A stretch of 64,000 bases of DNA from Thamnidium elegans (Eukaryota > Mucoromycota > Mucoromycetes > Mucorales > Mucoraceae): the NCBI GenBank assembly GCA_025201345.1, contig JAIXMG010000004.1, forward strand, positions 248,001-312,000, given 5' to 3'. Made by a program: the position numbers and the translations under genes. Positions 10,193 to 22,036 of the stretch are shown in pieces (the stretch's first letter is position 1; the number at the start of each line of letters is the position of its first letter). Below the pieces are notes generated by a model. The model had not been told where the DNA came from. It did no database searches and saw only the letters and a program-made list of their open reading frames with translations.

Positions 10193-12059
10193 TTAGGTAG
10201 AAAAATCTATACGCTGGACAAATTTTACTTTATAATTAACAGGTCGGGCTGTAAGACCGCCATGTACTGCACTATCAATGTCCGGTAAACCGTTGGTTGT
10301 AGGCTCAACATAACACCTAGAAAATATCTCTACTAAGACTACGAATAGTTGTGCTTCAGCCAAAGCAATTCCTGGACAAATGCGTCTATTAAAAAATAAA
10401 ATTGATTTTGAGTTTCAATCCTTTAACCAATTTGAGTAATAGCTATTACCTCCCCCACCCAAAGTTGAAATGGTCTCGACCTTCCAGTCTACCATTAGCA
10501 GCAGACTGCATAGGTTTGGTATTACCCATAAATCTTTCTGGCTTAAAATTTTCAGGATCAGGGTAAAGCTCCTGCCTCATATGCATGCTTTCCATACTGG
10601 AGATGATTGATGAATTTTTGGGTATCATGTAATTATCAACGTAAACTATTTTTAAATATTAGAATCGATTACTAATATATGGTTTAAACTTACTGTCTTC
10701 GCGAGTAGTATGAGCTAAACCAAGCGGAACCGTCGCTCTAAATCTTAAACCTTCTTTTATAACGGACATACAATAAGGTAGTTTCTCTTTCTCCTTCACG
10801 TCAGGTAGATACCCGTTTATTTTGATAAATGTATCAATTTCGGCAGCAAATTTCTTTTGGATATCCGGATGATGACACATTACAGCAATATCCCATGCTA
10901 AAGAGGCAGATACGGTATCTGAACCAGCGAGAATTAAATCAGCTGCGATAATCGATATATGCTATGTTATTAGTAATTTTAAAAGTAAAATATTATATCA
11001 TCATACATGTGAGTACTAAAGTTTCATCATCAGATAAGTTAAATTCATCCTCTACAAGAGATTTTATAACATTTGGTCCTTCAGTGACGGCAGCGTCTTT
11101 GATTATCCTTCTGAAAAAGGGATCGCGTTCGATTGTAATAAAACTTTTCTGATCAGCTAAGGTACCAAAAAAATAATCATATACCGAAAAAATGGGGACA
11201 AAATTAGATAGATCTCTTTCCCAAGCCCCATTTTTTATATTATGTTCTACTATTTTTTGAAACTGTATGTAGTCTGGGTGAGTAGGAGAGTCAAACCGTT
11301 TACCACAAACAATTTTAAAGATAACATTTAAAGCAAACAATTTTAAGAATTGTGATGGCTCAACACTGCCTTCACTTTCTGTAGATAGGATTAATCTAGT
11401 CACCAAATCTTTTGCCTCTTGCTGAATTGTCCAGATATATTTTTCAATATGCTTAGGCGCCAATACAGTTAATGCTATTCAGGCATATATATATATATTA
11501 ATACTCAAGAATATACTTGATTTTCTAAGTTGATACATACCAGCTGATCTAGACACTTTCCACCGCTCATCAGGTTGAGAGAAAGCAAGTCCCCTATATA
11601 TAAGTCAAACTATTAGAGTATGTACATATGTATATAATAGGATATACTTTACATTCCTCCCATACTATAATGGTCATACGAAAATACATGATGGGCTCTA
11701 AATGAGGTTTTAGCACCATTTGTTACGAATATCTTTTGAGCCAAGACTGGATCATCAACCATAAACCAATTCCGGATACCCATCTTGAGATTAATTATAG
11801 GTCCTAGCTCGTTATGCCATTTCCGAATTGTTCTTCCAGGAACTTCACCTAAAGACCACATATGACCTACATATGGATACCTAGAACCAGGAATAGGGAT
11901 TTTCTTGCACTCTCGTTTATTATTTTGACCAGAAGAAAAAAATCGACGCGACGCAAAAAAAATAGAAGCGGCAGCAGCTATGCTTACTATCGGCAATAGT
12001 TCTTTCCTCTCGAGAGTTGATACGGGAAGATATCCTCGAAGTTTATTTAATTGATCCAT
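10193..12059 (-). CDS. Cytochrome P450 monooxygenase (array member D)
   Basis: Six exons, about 520 residues. It starts MDQLNKLRGYLPVSTLERK with anchor LLPIVSIAAAASIFFASRRF and hinge IPIPGSRYPYVGH. Exon 2 is GLAFSQPDERWKVSRSA. The I-helix reads ADLILAGSDTVSAS (Ser in place of the more usual Gly/Ala-Thr context but with the key Asp-Thr), the K-helix KEGLRFRA, the PERF-type FKPERF, and the heme loop FNFGWGR/RICPGIALAE. The stop at 10193-10195 follows KFVQRIDFST. All essential P450 residues are present. Likely an ER monooxygenase of unknown substrate; the intact parent-like relative of pseudogene C. Confidence 0.9.
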
Positions 12060-12125
12060 ACCTTGATTTTTTGCTTTAATAAGTTAAAAAAGAAAATAGA
12101 AAAGAAACTATAGCTAATCGAACGG

Positions 12126-12148
12126 ACTATATATATATAAGAATATTG
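12126..12148 (-). promoter_or_regulatory. TATA-containing core promoter of P450 D
   Basis: The minus strand carries ATTCTTATATATATATAG about 70-85 bp upstream of the ATG, followed by GTCC. It is nearly the same as the block before pseudogene C. Confidence 0.45.
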
Positions 12149-13030
12149 AAGCGAGATAAATATCTGCCAAGAAAGAATACTATCATGAAACATAGTAATA
12201 CCCGAAAGTATGACATTATAAATATTATTTAAGTTTCTTTACCAATATTTTGTATATTCTCTATATTTAGAGTGTACTTTAATTTTTATAAATAATTTTT
12301 ACTTGCAGCTGTTAAAGCGCTATTTTCCAAAAACCTGACGCATAAAAAAAATCGTGGACCATCGCAAGACAATTTATTTGATTATAAAATAATGTTTAAG
12401 AAAGTCGCCATTATTAAAACAATTAAACCGAAACATTGTATAAAAATATACTTATATCTTTGTCGCACATGCAGTTTTTATTTTAAACAATGTCAATTGG
12501 GTCTAAAAAGATCTCTTCTACCCCATTTAGTTACATAAAAAAGATAACGTAATAGCCGGTACTAGGTACGAGTCTACTTAATTCTTTCTTTTTTTGGGCT
12601 GCTAACTACATTTTAGTTTTATTTTTTCTCGCATCTGTAGATAATTTAGATAAAATTCAGAGCTTTTATAATATGGTAAAATCACAAGATCTTGTTAATG
12701 CAATACAAGTTTATGAAGGAGAGAGAAGTAAATAACTCGAAAAGTTGAAATGTTTATTAATATGCCGCCAATGGTTGAATTATATCTTGATTTAATCAAA
12801 AAAATTCGTTAAGTTAGATAGACTATATCTCAAAAGCTTTATAAAGTAAATGTATATATAATTCGACTACTCTCGAATAACTTTACGATGTTATATCACC
12901 ATTTTTTTTAACGAGCACTTATATCTTATGAGTACATTTTCTCTTCGGTATTTTGACAACGCACCCCTTTCGAAGGCTAAACTTTAGAAACCTCTTCTAG
13001 TACTAAAGAGCCAGTAATTGTCTAAAATAA
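12149..13030. other. Intergenic, no gene seen
   Basis: About 0.9 kb of AT-rich sequence upstream of P450 D. No open frame with family resemblance, no terminal repeats noticed. Confidence 0.35.
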
Positions 13031-13585
13031 CTACAGCCTCCATAAATTTTTGGCAAAGCAACATAGTATAGTCGACTTGTTGTTCGCTATTCCTTTTACT
13101 TTGTTGTAGCTGTGATTGTTGTCATAGAGCATGTGTTTCTTTGTGTTAAACAAATAGTCAAAATGAGAAGGAGCAAGATGACTCAGTTGATTTTTCGTTT
13201 CAACGGCTACATTTTTTTTTTTTACGTTTTTAATATTATCAAGTTGTTCCACGTATCTATTGTCAGAATCTTCAACAACCACTGTAAATAAATCAAAAGG
13301 TTTTGTAGGGACTGTAAATATACATCTTCATGAATTTGATCGAGGGCCTGTATTCCCTTCAAAGGTAATATATAATAAGTATGTTGTGTATTACAAGATG
13401 TGTGCTATGATAAAGATGCGAGTCGCCTGATGCTCAAGGAGCTGAGAGCGAAATTTTTTTTTTACTATTGGGAACGTTACAATACTCCATATTTCTTTAC
13501 GAGTTGTGGGCGAAACTATATTGTTTTTTTTTTCGCTTAAAAGGTTGAAAATTATGTAAAGAACTAATTCTTCTGGCATATTCAT
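13031..13585 (-). pseudogene. Possible F-box gene remnant
   Basis: The minus strand starts MNMPEELVLYIIFNLLSEKK, which resembles the start of an F-box (LPEEll..I..LL). It runs 64 codons to a stop. A second frame at 13031-13282 (VEDSDNRYVEQLDNIKNV..) follows a plausible splice acceptor and runs 83 codons. No clean single-intron join linking the two was found, and the F-box core beyond the first helix is not conserved. It is divergent from the FYVE gene, 166 bp away. It could be a short real gene, a remnant, or chance. Confidence 0.25.
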
Positions 13586-13751
13586 AAAGGTGGCTATAAA
13601 TTAATGTTTTGGGAGGAAACTCCAGTAGTTATGCGATAAGGAGTCGTGTGAATATGATTGGTGGGACTGGGTTCGGTCAACAATTGCATGATTGAGCACA
13701 GGTCCCCCTCTGGCTTCTTTTTTTTTTCCTTTTTCTGTTAATACCCCCCAA

Positions 13752-16498
13752 ATGAACACCAAAGACGATTACGCACCACTCATTTTACCGCGCCCTGTTT
13801 GGGTCAATGATATGGACGTATCATATTGTTCTTCTTGCAACAATGCCTTTGGACCTTTAAAACGAAGGGTAAACTAGGAGATGGAGAGAGAGAGAGAGAA
13901 AGAAGGCTATTTATTAACACTTTTGTATATACATCATTAGCATCACTGTCGAAACTGGTAATGAATGAAGAGAAAAAAAAAAGAGATGGCATGCTTATAT
14001 ATAAACCTTTAACTTTATTGTTCATAGCGGTAATATATTCTGTCACGAGTGCTCATCCCGTAAAGTACCTTTACCGCAATTAGGTGACGGAACAAAGCCT
14101 GTTCGAGTATGTAACGGTTGCTTTGATGTAGCTTATTTAGTAACGTATGCTCTCGATGTAGATCACGGTATATCGACGCAGGTAAACTATTATTATTTTT
14201 TTTCTTATGCGTATACTATATTATGCGTAATTAAGATTTATTTATTAGATTCACGGTGTAAGAGGATTACTCGAGTTAACGGAAAAGGATGATGGTAAGT
14301 ATTGGGAGAGCTTTACACGTTATATTCATATACATCGAAGGAGAGGGAATTTATCATATTTATCATTATGGAAATTATTAGAGAAGGATTTACATAATAT
14401 GGTTGCTTATGGAGGAGTAGATTCTCTTATTTGGCTTTGTCGTACTTCTAAAAGCGTTAAACTTCATCATTTGACAACCACTATTTTAGCAATGTTGGCA
14501 GAGAAAGGTAAACGAATTACAGTCAAGAGTATTATATATTATTATTAATCCGTATATTTAGAATCTATTCGACCTGTCATAATTACGAAATGGGCTTTAC
14601 CTCCTTTACTTTATTTAATTCGTCATTATACAAATGCCGAGATGGCCCAGAAGAAATCACCTGCCAATTCCATTCGTTCTAGTAACACAGGTAGTAACCA
14701 GTCTGATGAAATAAATGCAAACGAGACTCGTCAAAGCATTATACTCGAAATCATTATTAATTGTACACATATATTGTACTTACTCTCGAGAGCTGGAATC
14801 CTCAGTCAAAAGGAAGTAGTAACGGAAGGTGTATTTGATACATTATGCATGCTGGCTTCATTTGATCAAGTAAATTTGGAGGCAACTACGGATGAACAAC
14901 AACAAATTACTGAAAGACAGACAATCATTCAGAATGTAGCTGCTAAAGCAATTTCGACTATTAGCTCACTTGTTTCGTTCCAAGCAAGTATCATTGAATT
15001 AATTCAAAATTCTAAAACGTTGTCTAGTTTATTACGATCCCATAATATAGAAGTGCGAAAATATATGGCTAAAACAATAGCCTATTTATCTCTTCGTAAT
15101 GGTAAGTTGTAAAGAGAGAGAGAGAGATAATAGAGTTGCGGTTTTTTTGTTTGTTTGTTTCTTAAAATCTCGTATCTATCATAGATAAATACAAACCAAA
15201 TTTACTTTATGGTGATGGATCCCGAGCTCTTGTTTCGATTCTTGTAGTATTACCTCTCAAAGATAATAGTGACAATAAAATACGAGCTAAAGATCTCTGT
15301 TACTACTTATCTCGACAAGTTGGTACAGATGAAGAATTTACTGCGCAAGGGGACGATCAAACTTTAAATGCTGCTACCGTATCTCATGCATGTTGTGCGC
15401 TGGCGAATTTCGCCACTAACAGTAAGTAAAAAAAAAAAAAAAAAAATAAGGATTATATTAAAAAAAAAAATTAGATGAATCACAAGTGAACTTAATGTCT
15501 CAACCTCGTTTGTTAAAGTATATTTGCAATGTACCTACTGTATTTCCCAAACATGATGAAATTCATAGACACGTTGCTAGATGTTTAGCAAACCTTGCTC
15601 TTTACGGTATGACACACTTTTCATTTTATTTTTTAAGTATTTCAGATACTGATTATATATTACAGAGGAAAACAGTAGAGTCATGTTGATAAATAAAAAC
15701 CGTAAAAAGGAAGAAGAAAAAGATGCTTATAATGTCTTGCCTACTCTTTTATACCTGGGAAAAGTGTCTCCTTCTGGAGTTCAAAGACATGTCGTAAGAG
15801 CTATCGATAATCTTAGCTCAAATGGTAAGTTTTTTTTTTTGTTTTGCTGAAATAGTTTAGTAACTTTTTATACAAAAAAAGTCTCTTTAGCTGATTCTCG
15901 AGGCTTATTTAATGATGCGTATTTGTATATCCGTAAAATATTGCAGGACGATGACGGAAATGAAAAGGATATCGATACAATAAAGCGAGCAAAGAGTATT
16001 ATTGCTAGGGAAAAATTAGAGGCTAAAAAAGCTGTGAAAGATGTTGTATCCGGTATGAAAAACACTACGCTGGCAGCTTCAGAAACGGTTATAATGGAAG
16101 ACGAGGAAGCACTAATACAGAAAGAGGCCGTATTACGACAACAACAGCGACAGCAACAACAACAACAAGAGGAGTTATTAAAGCAGCAGGAAGAGGAACT
16201 ATTAAAAAAACAACAGGAGGAAGAATTAAAACAGCAGGAGGGGGAAGTATTACGGCCACAGGAAAAGGAAGTGTTACAACAGCAGGAAGAAGCATTATTA
16301 GAATCGGAAGAGGAGACATCAAGACAGCAGGAACCTGTTGATATTCCGGATCAAGATAAAGTAGAAGTAGCCACTTTATCTGACCCAGTTATTGTATCTT
16401 CTTCTACTGAAGGAGAAGAGGTAGAAGAACCAAAGCATTCGCCACCTTTACCAACAAAAAATAAGAAAAAGTCAAAAAGAAACAGAAGATCCGATTAA
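13752..16498 (+). CDS. FYVE zinc finger + armadillo-like repeat protein
   Basis: N-terminal FYVE domain: WVNDMD, then CSSC, RRHHCRNCG, FCHEC and RVCNGCF. All eight zinc ligands, the WxxD, the basic R-HHCR patch and the RVC motif are present, so PI3P binding on endosomes is expected. The RRHHCRNCG core is assembled only if a 17-nt exon (13941-13957) is included between exon 1 (13752-13868) and exon 3 (14028-14181). The middle (about 14250-15900, several exons) is helical, armadillo/HEAT-like sequence (LLYLIRHY, AAKAISTISSLVSF, VRKYMAKTIAYLSL, HVARCLANLALY, RHVVRAIDNLSS). The C terminus is a Gln/Glu-rich coiled-coil-like tract and a basic tail ending KKKSKRNRRSD. Start chosen at ATG 13752, just before the FYVE; no stop lies in between. 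Roughly 750 residues. Probably an endosomal trafficking scaffold. Confidence 0.85.
13941..13957 (+). other. 17-nt microexon inside the FYVE domain
   Basis: CATCACTGTCGAAACTG between ..CATCATTAG and GTAATG. It supplies His-His-Cys-Arg-Asn plus two bases of the next Cys codon, and joins in frame to CGGTAATATATTC. Without it the domain loses essential zinc ligands and the frame shifts. Confidence 0.8.
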
Positions 16499-16833
16499 AT
16501 TAAGCATTTTTTTTTTTTTACTAAATAAACACAAACACATCTTTTCAATGTTCCTGGTAGTATTACTTCTTTTTAAAAAACAGTGCTTTTCTTTTTCTTG
16601 TTATAGTTTTTTATTATGTACTTTTGTTCTGTTGTTACACCAGATACAAAAAATCACGATAAAAAACTCCGTTTAATCTGTCAAAAAAAAACATCGTGGT
16701 TTGTCTGGAGTTGAAGTGCTGTAATGGAAGCTGCTGGATTACCGTGACAGCGAAAAAAAAATTTTCTTTTTTTTCTTAAAGAAAGTTACTGGACCGTACA
16801 CTGTTTGCTTTTTACCTTTAATACTTTTTCAAA
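16499..16833. other. Intergenic, promoter of eEF1B gamma
   Basis: 335 bp between the FYVE gene stop and the eEF1B-gamma start. It contains a T/C-rich stretch close to the start codon (16755-16830), common before highly expressed fungal genes. No gene. Confidence 0.4.
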
Positions 16834-18202
16834 ATGGCCCCTCTTGGTGTAAGTTAGCTTTATTTGAAATGTAGTTCTTTCTATCGTGTTTATTTACCAT
16901 TTTTCATGTATCAATAGACTATTAAGACCTATCCCCAAAACCCTCGTGTTGCCAAGGCTCAAATTACCGTAAGTCAAAATAGTTAAAAAAAAAAAAACTT
17001 CATCTGTTTACTTAAAAAAATACATATATTTTAAATAGGCTGAATTAAGTGGTGTTGAGTTCAAGGTTGAGGATTTCAACTTCGAAACTGGTAAGACCGC
17101 TGAGTTCATGACCAAGTTCCCCTTGGGTAAGATCCCCGTTTTAGAGTCTGCTGAGGTCAACCTTTTCGAGTCTTCTGCTATTGCTTACTACGCCGCTGCT
17201 CAAAAGGAAAACAATGCTCTTTTGGGTTCCAACGCTGCTGAAAAGGCCGAGATCATCCAATGGATGTTATTCGCTGAAAACGAGATCAACGTCAACCTCG
17301 GTGGATGGCTCTATCCTCTTTTGGGTTATCTTAACTACATGAAGCCCAATGTTGATGCTGCTACTGAGAAGCTCAAGAGAGCTCTTGCTGCCCTTAACAC
17401 CATCCTTGAATCCAAGACCTATCTCGTTGGTGAATCTGTCACTTTCGCTGATATCTGTATTGTCTCCTCTCTCGGTCTCGGTTTCAAGCTCGTCTTCGAT
17501 AAGGCTTTCCGCGCTCAATACAAGAACGTCACCCGTTACTTCACCACTGTTGCCTCCAAGGCTGTCTTCAAGAAGTACCTCGGTGCTGTCGAACTCTGTG
17601 AGACCGCTCTCAAGTACACTCCCCCCAAGAAGGAGAAGAAGGCTGCCCCCGCTGCTGCCGCTCCCAAGAAGGAGAAGAAGAAGGAAGCTGCCCCTGCTGC
17701 CGATGCTGATGAGGAAGAGGCCAAGCCTGCTCCCAAGCCCAAGAACAAGTTGGATTTATTGCCTCCTTCTCCTTTCGTCATGGATGCCTGGAAGCGTGAG
17801 TACTCTAACAACGACACCAAGGATGCCATCAAGTGGTTCTGGGAACACTTCGATGCCGAGGGTTACTCTATCTGGAAGGTTGATTACAAGTATAACGATG
17901 AACTTACCATGACCTTCATGTCCAACAACTTGATCGGTGGTTTCTACGCCCGTATCGAACGTGCTCACAAGTACGCTTTCGGTTCTCTTATTGTTCGTGG
18001 TGAAAACAACAACAACACCATCTCTGGTTACTTTGTTGTTCGTGGTCAAGAAGTTCCTTTCGAGATCTATGATGCCGCTGATTTCGCTTCTTACAGCTTC
18101 GTTAAGGTTGAGCCCGCTCAATACGAAGAAAAGAAGGAAGAATTCTACAAGTACCTTGCTTGGGACTTCGAGGATTGTGTTGATGGTAAGGTCTTCAAGT
18201 AA
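16834..18202 (+). CDS. CAM1: Translation elongation factor eEF1B gamma subunit
   Basis: Three exons (16834-16848, 16918-16968, 17039-18202) give 409 residues, the usual size. It opens MAPLG/TIKTYPQNPRVAKAQIT and continues with a GST N-like domain (KFPLGKIPVLES, LFESSAIAYYAA), a GST C-like domain (about residues 90-200), a Lys/Ala/Glu-rich linker (KKEKKAAPAAAAPKKEKK), and the conserved EF1G domain (LLPPSPFVMDAWKREYSN to the end, including NLIGGFYARIERAHKYAFGS). It anchors the eEF1B guanine-exchange complex in translation. Codon use (CTC, GTC, ACC, AAG) is strikingly biased and GC-richer than its neighbours, as expected for a highly expressed gene. The short first exons are typical. Convergent with the white-collar gene, 106 bp apart. 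Confidence 0.96.
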
Positions 18203-18308
18203 ATTGCAAGCCTTTTGTAAAAAAAAAATATTATTGCAACTTCCCCTTTTTTTTTGAACCCAAAAAAAAAATAAACATGATTTAATTTCATTTTTTTTTT
18301 TTTAATTA

Positions 18309-20562
18309 TTATACTACTGATGATGATGGTAAATCACGAAGTGCACATGTATTACATAATAATGGTTCGTCTGACGGATATTCTGATAATTCGGCCGAAC
18401 CTGGTAATCTACGAAAACATGTGCTACATGAAGGAGTTTCTTCTTGCCCTTCCTATTAAATTTTTTTTTTTTTAAAAAAAAACTGGGTTAGCTGTATAAC
18501 TATAAGAATATTTTTTTAAGTGTGTGCGTGTACTTGCCTGTTTAGCTCTTTGAAGTAGGAAACCTAATTCGTCTCTTAATTTCTTATTACCAATACGTAA
18601 TTGATGTAATTCATATTGCCAATTAGCGTCTCTACTAATATCTAACTCTTCCACCATACGCTCTACATGTCTATGAGTCGTTTGTCCATTTTGATCCACG
18701 CCCGGTAAAGAAATATCCGCTCTTCCCTTCTTTTTCACATCAGGGTCCATGGAAACATATAAAGGCTCTTCATCTGTTAAAGCCGATTCGTCATCAATCA
18801 CTTTAGTTTGCATTAATACAAACGAAGGTTGTTCGTAAAAAGAAGCTTTTCCATCAGGATAAAAAGTGGTTGCAACCATGACTTCCATCCCAGCATTATT
18901 TAAAAGAGCGTGTCTCAAATAAACGATTTTCCCTTCCTTTACTTCCGCTAAAGCACGAGTTAAATCCGTAGTTCTATTGCTTCTCATCAATTGATATAAT
19001 GAAGTTCCAATGATTTCATGAGGTGGTGAACCTAAAATGTTTGCACACGTCCAACTAACATATAACAATAATCCATCTGAACTAAGTTTACCCCAAAATT
19101 CATGATCCTCCATTCCAGGTACCAACTCATCACTATTAACTGACATATGTTGATCATGAGCTTTGTTACCCACAGTCAATGAGTTGCGAGGTAATTGATA
19201 TACCGGCCTCTCTCTACCAGATAATACCACATATTTCCTTCCTCTACCATCTTCATTACGTAATTTACCGCAACATTCAATCCACATGTAGCCCGAATTC
19301 TTTCTTCTAACACGATATATCAGGTTTACCGGTTCTGCTGAATCATTCGAAGATTGTTTTAATTCTCTCATCACTGTTGTAATATCTGAGGGGTGACAAA
19401 TGGCCTTTAACGATTTTCCAACCAATTCATTTGGATCGTACTCTAATACTTGTTTAGTAGAATCAGAACAATATAAAAAGATGCCTTTAATTGTCAAGAC
19501 ATGAATAAAGTCTGGGCTTTGATCTAATAATAATTCGTGCCAACAACGTCTAAATTTGCCTTCATCTGTACTTGCTTCTTTAATTAAAGTTTCTACGTCC
19601 ATAGGAGGTTCAGATTCGGATTGAGTTGGTAAATTTGATGATGTGTTTGTTGTGGTTACTGCAGTTGTTGCAGTAGTAGCAGCAGCAGCAGCAGCAGCAG
19701 CATTGTTGACTGTATTGTTATTAAAATTCGATTTGGGAGATGTAGGTCTTGTCCATTCTTCAATAGGTCCATTCCCCATATCAGGTGGTAAATTTAAACC
19801 TTGTATGGTAGGTGGTATAGTTGAGTTTCTATAATTTACAGTATAAGTACCATCCTTCATACTCTGAAAGATAGAATTGGGTTGTTCAACCAAATCAATC
19901 TGTAATCCAACAAAATAATCGATTTCATCTGATTCCCAAGATATAGGAATGACAGTCAACAAATTAACAAACGGTTGACCAGTCTTTCGATAATTAATGA
20001 TACTCGATTGTGATTCTTTTCCTTGTACCATATGCGTCTTTATATGATAAACAGTTGTATTATCGGTGTATTTTCTTCTAGACCCAATAGCAACTCTACC
20101 ATCAGGAGCCTGTAAAAATCTACAATTCATACCCATCACTTCATTAGGAGCGTATCCAGTCAATCTTTCAAACATGGGTGAAGCATAGACCAGTGGAAAA
20201 TCGTATTGTCGTGCATCAACTACCACAAACGAACAAGATAAATCGACTGGTCCTAAATCGATTTGAGGGTTGGGTCGATTGGCTACACGAGAAAGAATGG
20301 ACAGCATATCAAAACCGGTATTTGCGTACATACCAGAGTACCTAGTACCCTTTTCTGCAGGTGTATTTGTATTTGGTATAAAACTACTTGCTTGCTTTTG
20401 TTGTCTAGGTTGTGAGAGCATGGGCATCATGGTGTTTGGATTCGTCATTAGACCTGCTTGATAGCCACTATACGAAAATAACTTGTCCGTAGAAGGTGGT
20501 ACATTGCTACTCTCGTATAATTGTATATTAAATTGATTAGGAAAGTTTTGAAAAGGATCCAT
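18309..20562 (-). CDS. White-collar-1-like LOV/PAS photoreceptor with C-terminal zinc finger
   Basis: Two exons (20562-18538 and 18452-18309) give 722 residues. The first PAS is a LOV domain: PLVYASPMFERLTGYAPNEV, GMNCRFLQAPDG (flavin-adduct Cys), and INYRKTGQPFVNLLTVIPI with the WC-1-type insertion. Two more PAS domains follow (about residues 340-450, DFIHVLTIKGIFLYCSD; and about 480-590, EFWGKLSSDGLLLYVSWTC). The intron begins CAG|GCAAGT, a GC-AG intron; reading through it would end the protein early. The second exon encodes a four-Cys finger (CSTC-x20-CNTC) at the GATA-finger position, ending DLPSSSVV. The start is set at MDPFQNFPNQ (20562); an upstream in-frame ATG adds only a hydrophobic stretch that is likely UTR. 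Expected role: blue-light sensing transcription factor acting with a WC-2 partner. An Ala tract is encoded by (AGC)n near 19680. Confidence 0.9.
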
Positions 20563-22036
20563 TTTGTTAAAGCAAAAAGAAAAAAACAGAGAAATAAAAA
20601 AAAGGGGGGCAAACACTCACCAGCTTAAAATAATTTAATCAACCAATCAAATAAAAATAAAAATAAAATCGAGAAACGGGACAAAAACACTGAAACTTCC
20701 AGGGATAGCAAAGTTTAATTATCATAAAAGCAAATGGACTATTTCTTTGAAAAACGTCTTAAAAAAAGAGAGAAATAAAAAAGGGGGATGACAAAAACTG
20801 TGTTTTTGAATACGCCCAACGAGAAAGGACCTAGTTGAGATTTTAAAAAAAAAAAAATTATTGCTGTTTAGATGTTAGGCTTCTGCCAGACGAATAAACA
20901 AATTTTGGAAGCATTGGTATCACTATTCCATAACAAGGTTCTACAGTTGGTACAGCGAAGAAACTTGTTATTAGACTTGAAACGCGTATTGCCTTTGTTT
21001 TTACAGCTGTTATACAACTTGATAATTCTTTTAGATTGTATAGCTTGTTACTATAAAAATATTACTTACTACGATCGTTCTAAATTCATTAATGTTCAGT
21101 AGATATAGCCCCCCCCCCCCCCTAGTCTTTCCTGTTTTCAATTTTTATTATTTGCTGTTTTTGAATGTTTCTGTCTCTTTTTATTATACTTTTTTCCTCC
21201 ATTTATTAAAATATTCACGGCGACAGCTTGTGTTTTTTGCTTTACGATAGATATAATTTAACCATCTTGTCTTGGATATGTCGTAGTCATAAAATTCAAA
21301 TAGGTTATCCATATTCAGAAACATGAATCTTACATGTTTGCGATAATTGCTTATATACGAGTTCATCGTTAAAAGTAAAATAGAAAAGAAAAAAAAGGTT
21401 GGATCACGAAAGAAAAACTTGTTTATATTAAATTATATCTGTTCTTATTGTACTTGTTTAATTCATGCAACAAGCTCGTTTTTATGAGTAAATGAAATAG
21501 AGTATTATACTATTTTGGATCAAGATTTCCCCTAAAGCAGTTATCATTATTACTGCCAAGCTAACCCTATTGAAAATAATGGTACCAAACTAGAGACTGA
21601 TGGTGATTTAGGAGCCGATAATTTGCAACATTCTCTGTTCCTTATACTTTAATAATCTATAATCAATCTTAAAATTTCGGCTTCTACTTAATATAATAAA
21701 ATCACATAAACTATATAGATCTTATTTCTTTTTTTCAACAACCAAAAAAAAAAGAAAGAATAGTTGCATCTTTAATTATTATCATTAAACTTCATTTTTT
21801 TTTATTGATCTGAGTATATTACCGTTACACGTTAATTCGAGAAAGCTTCTGTTTCTGTAACTATAATTTGCTAAGCACAAAAGAATGTGATACATTTGAT
21901 TTCAAGCTTAGTCGATGTTACATATTGGACAAATCTTCTGTTTCTGTAAGAATAAATTGCAAAGTGTAAAAGGCATTTTTCTTCTTTTTATTTTCCAGCT
22001 TCACTTTCTTTTTGAAAAAAAAAAAAAAAAAAAAAA
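20563..22036. other. Intergenic, 1.5 kb
   Basis: Upstream of the white-collar gene (minus) and the seven-helix gene (plus), so it holds both promoters. It includes a run of 14 C (21109-21122), unusual in this AT-rich DNA. A Leu-rich 76-codon frame at 20872-21102 has no recognisable domain and is probably chance. Confidence 0.4.

Noticed and set aside
16089..16322. Minus-strand hydrophobic frame opposite the Gln/Glu tail of the FYVE protein
   Set aside because: Antisense of CAG/GAA repeats always gives Leu/Pro/Val; not a membrane protein.
17349..18257. Long overlapping frames on both strands across eEF1B gamma
   Set aside because: Ser/Leu-rich shadow frames caused by the strong codon bias of the real gene; no domains.
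20872..21102. Leu-rich 76-codon plus frame beside the poly(C) run
   Set aside because: No domain, no splice context, composition explained by AT-rich spacer.
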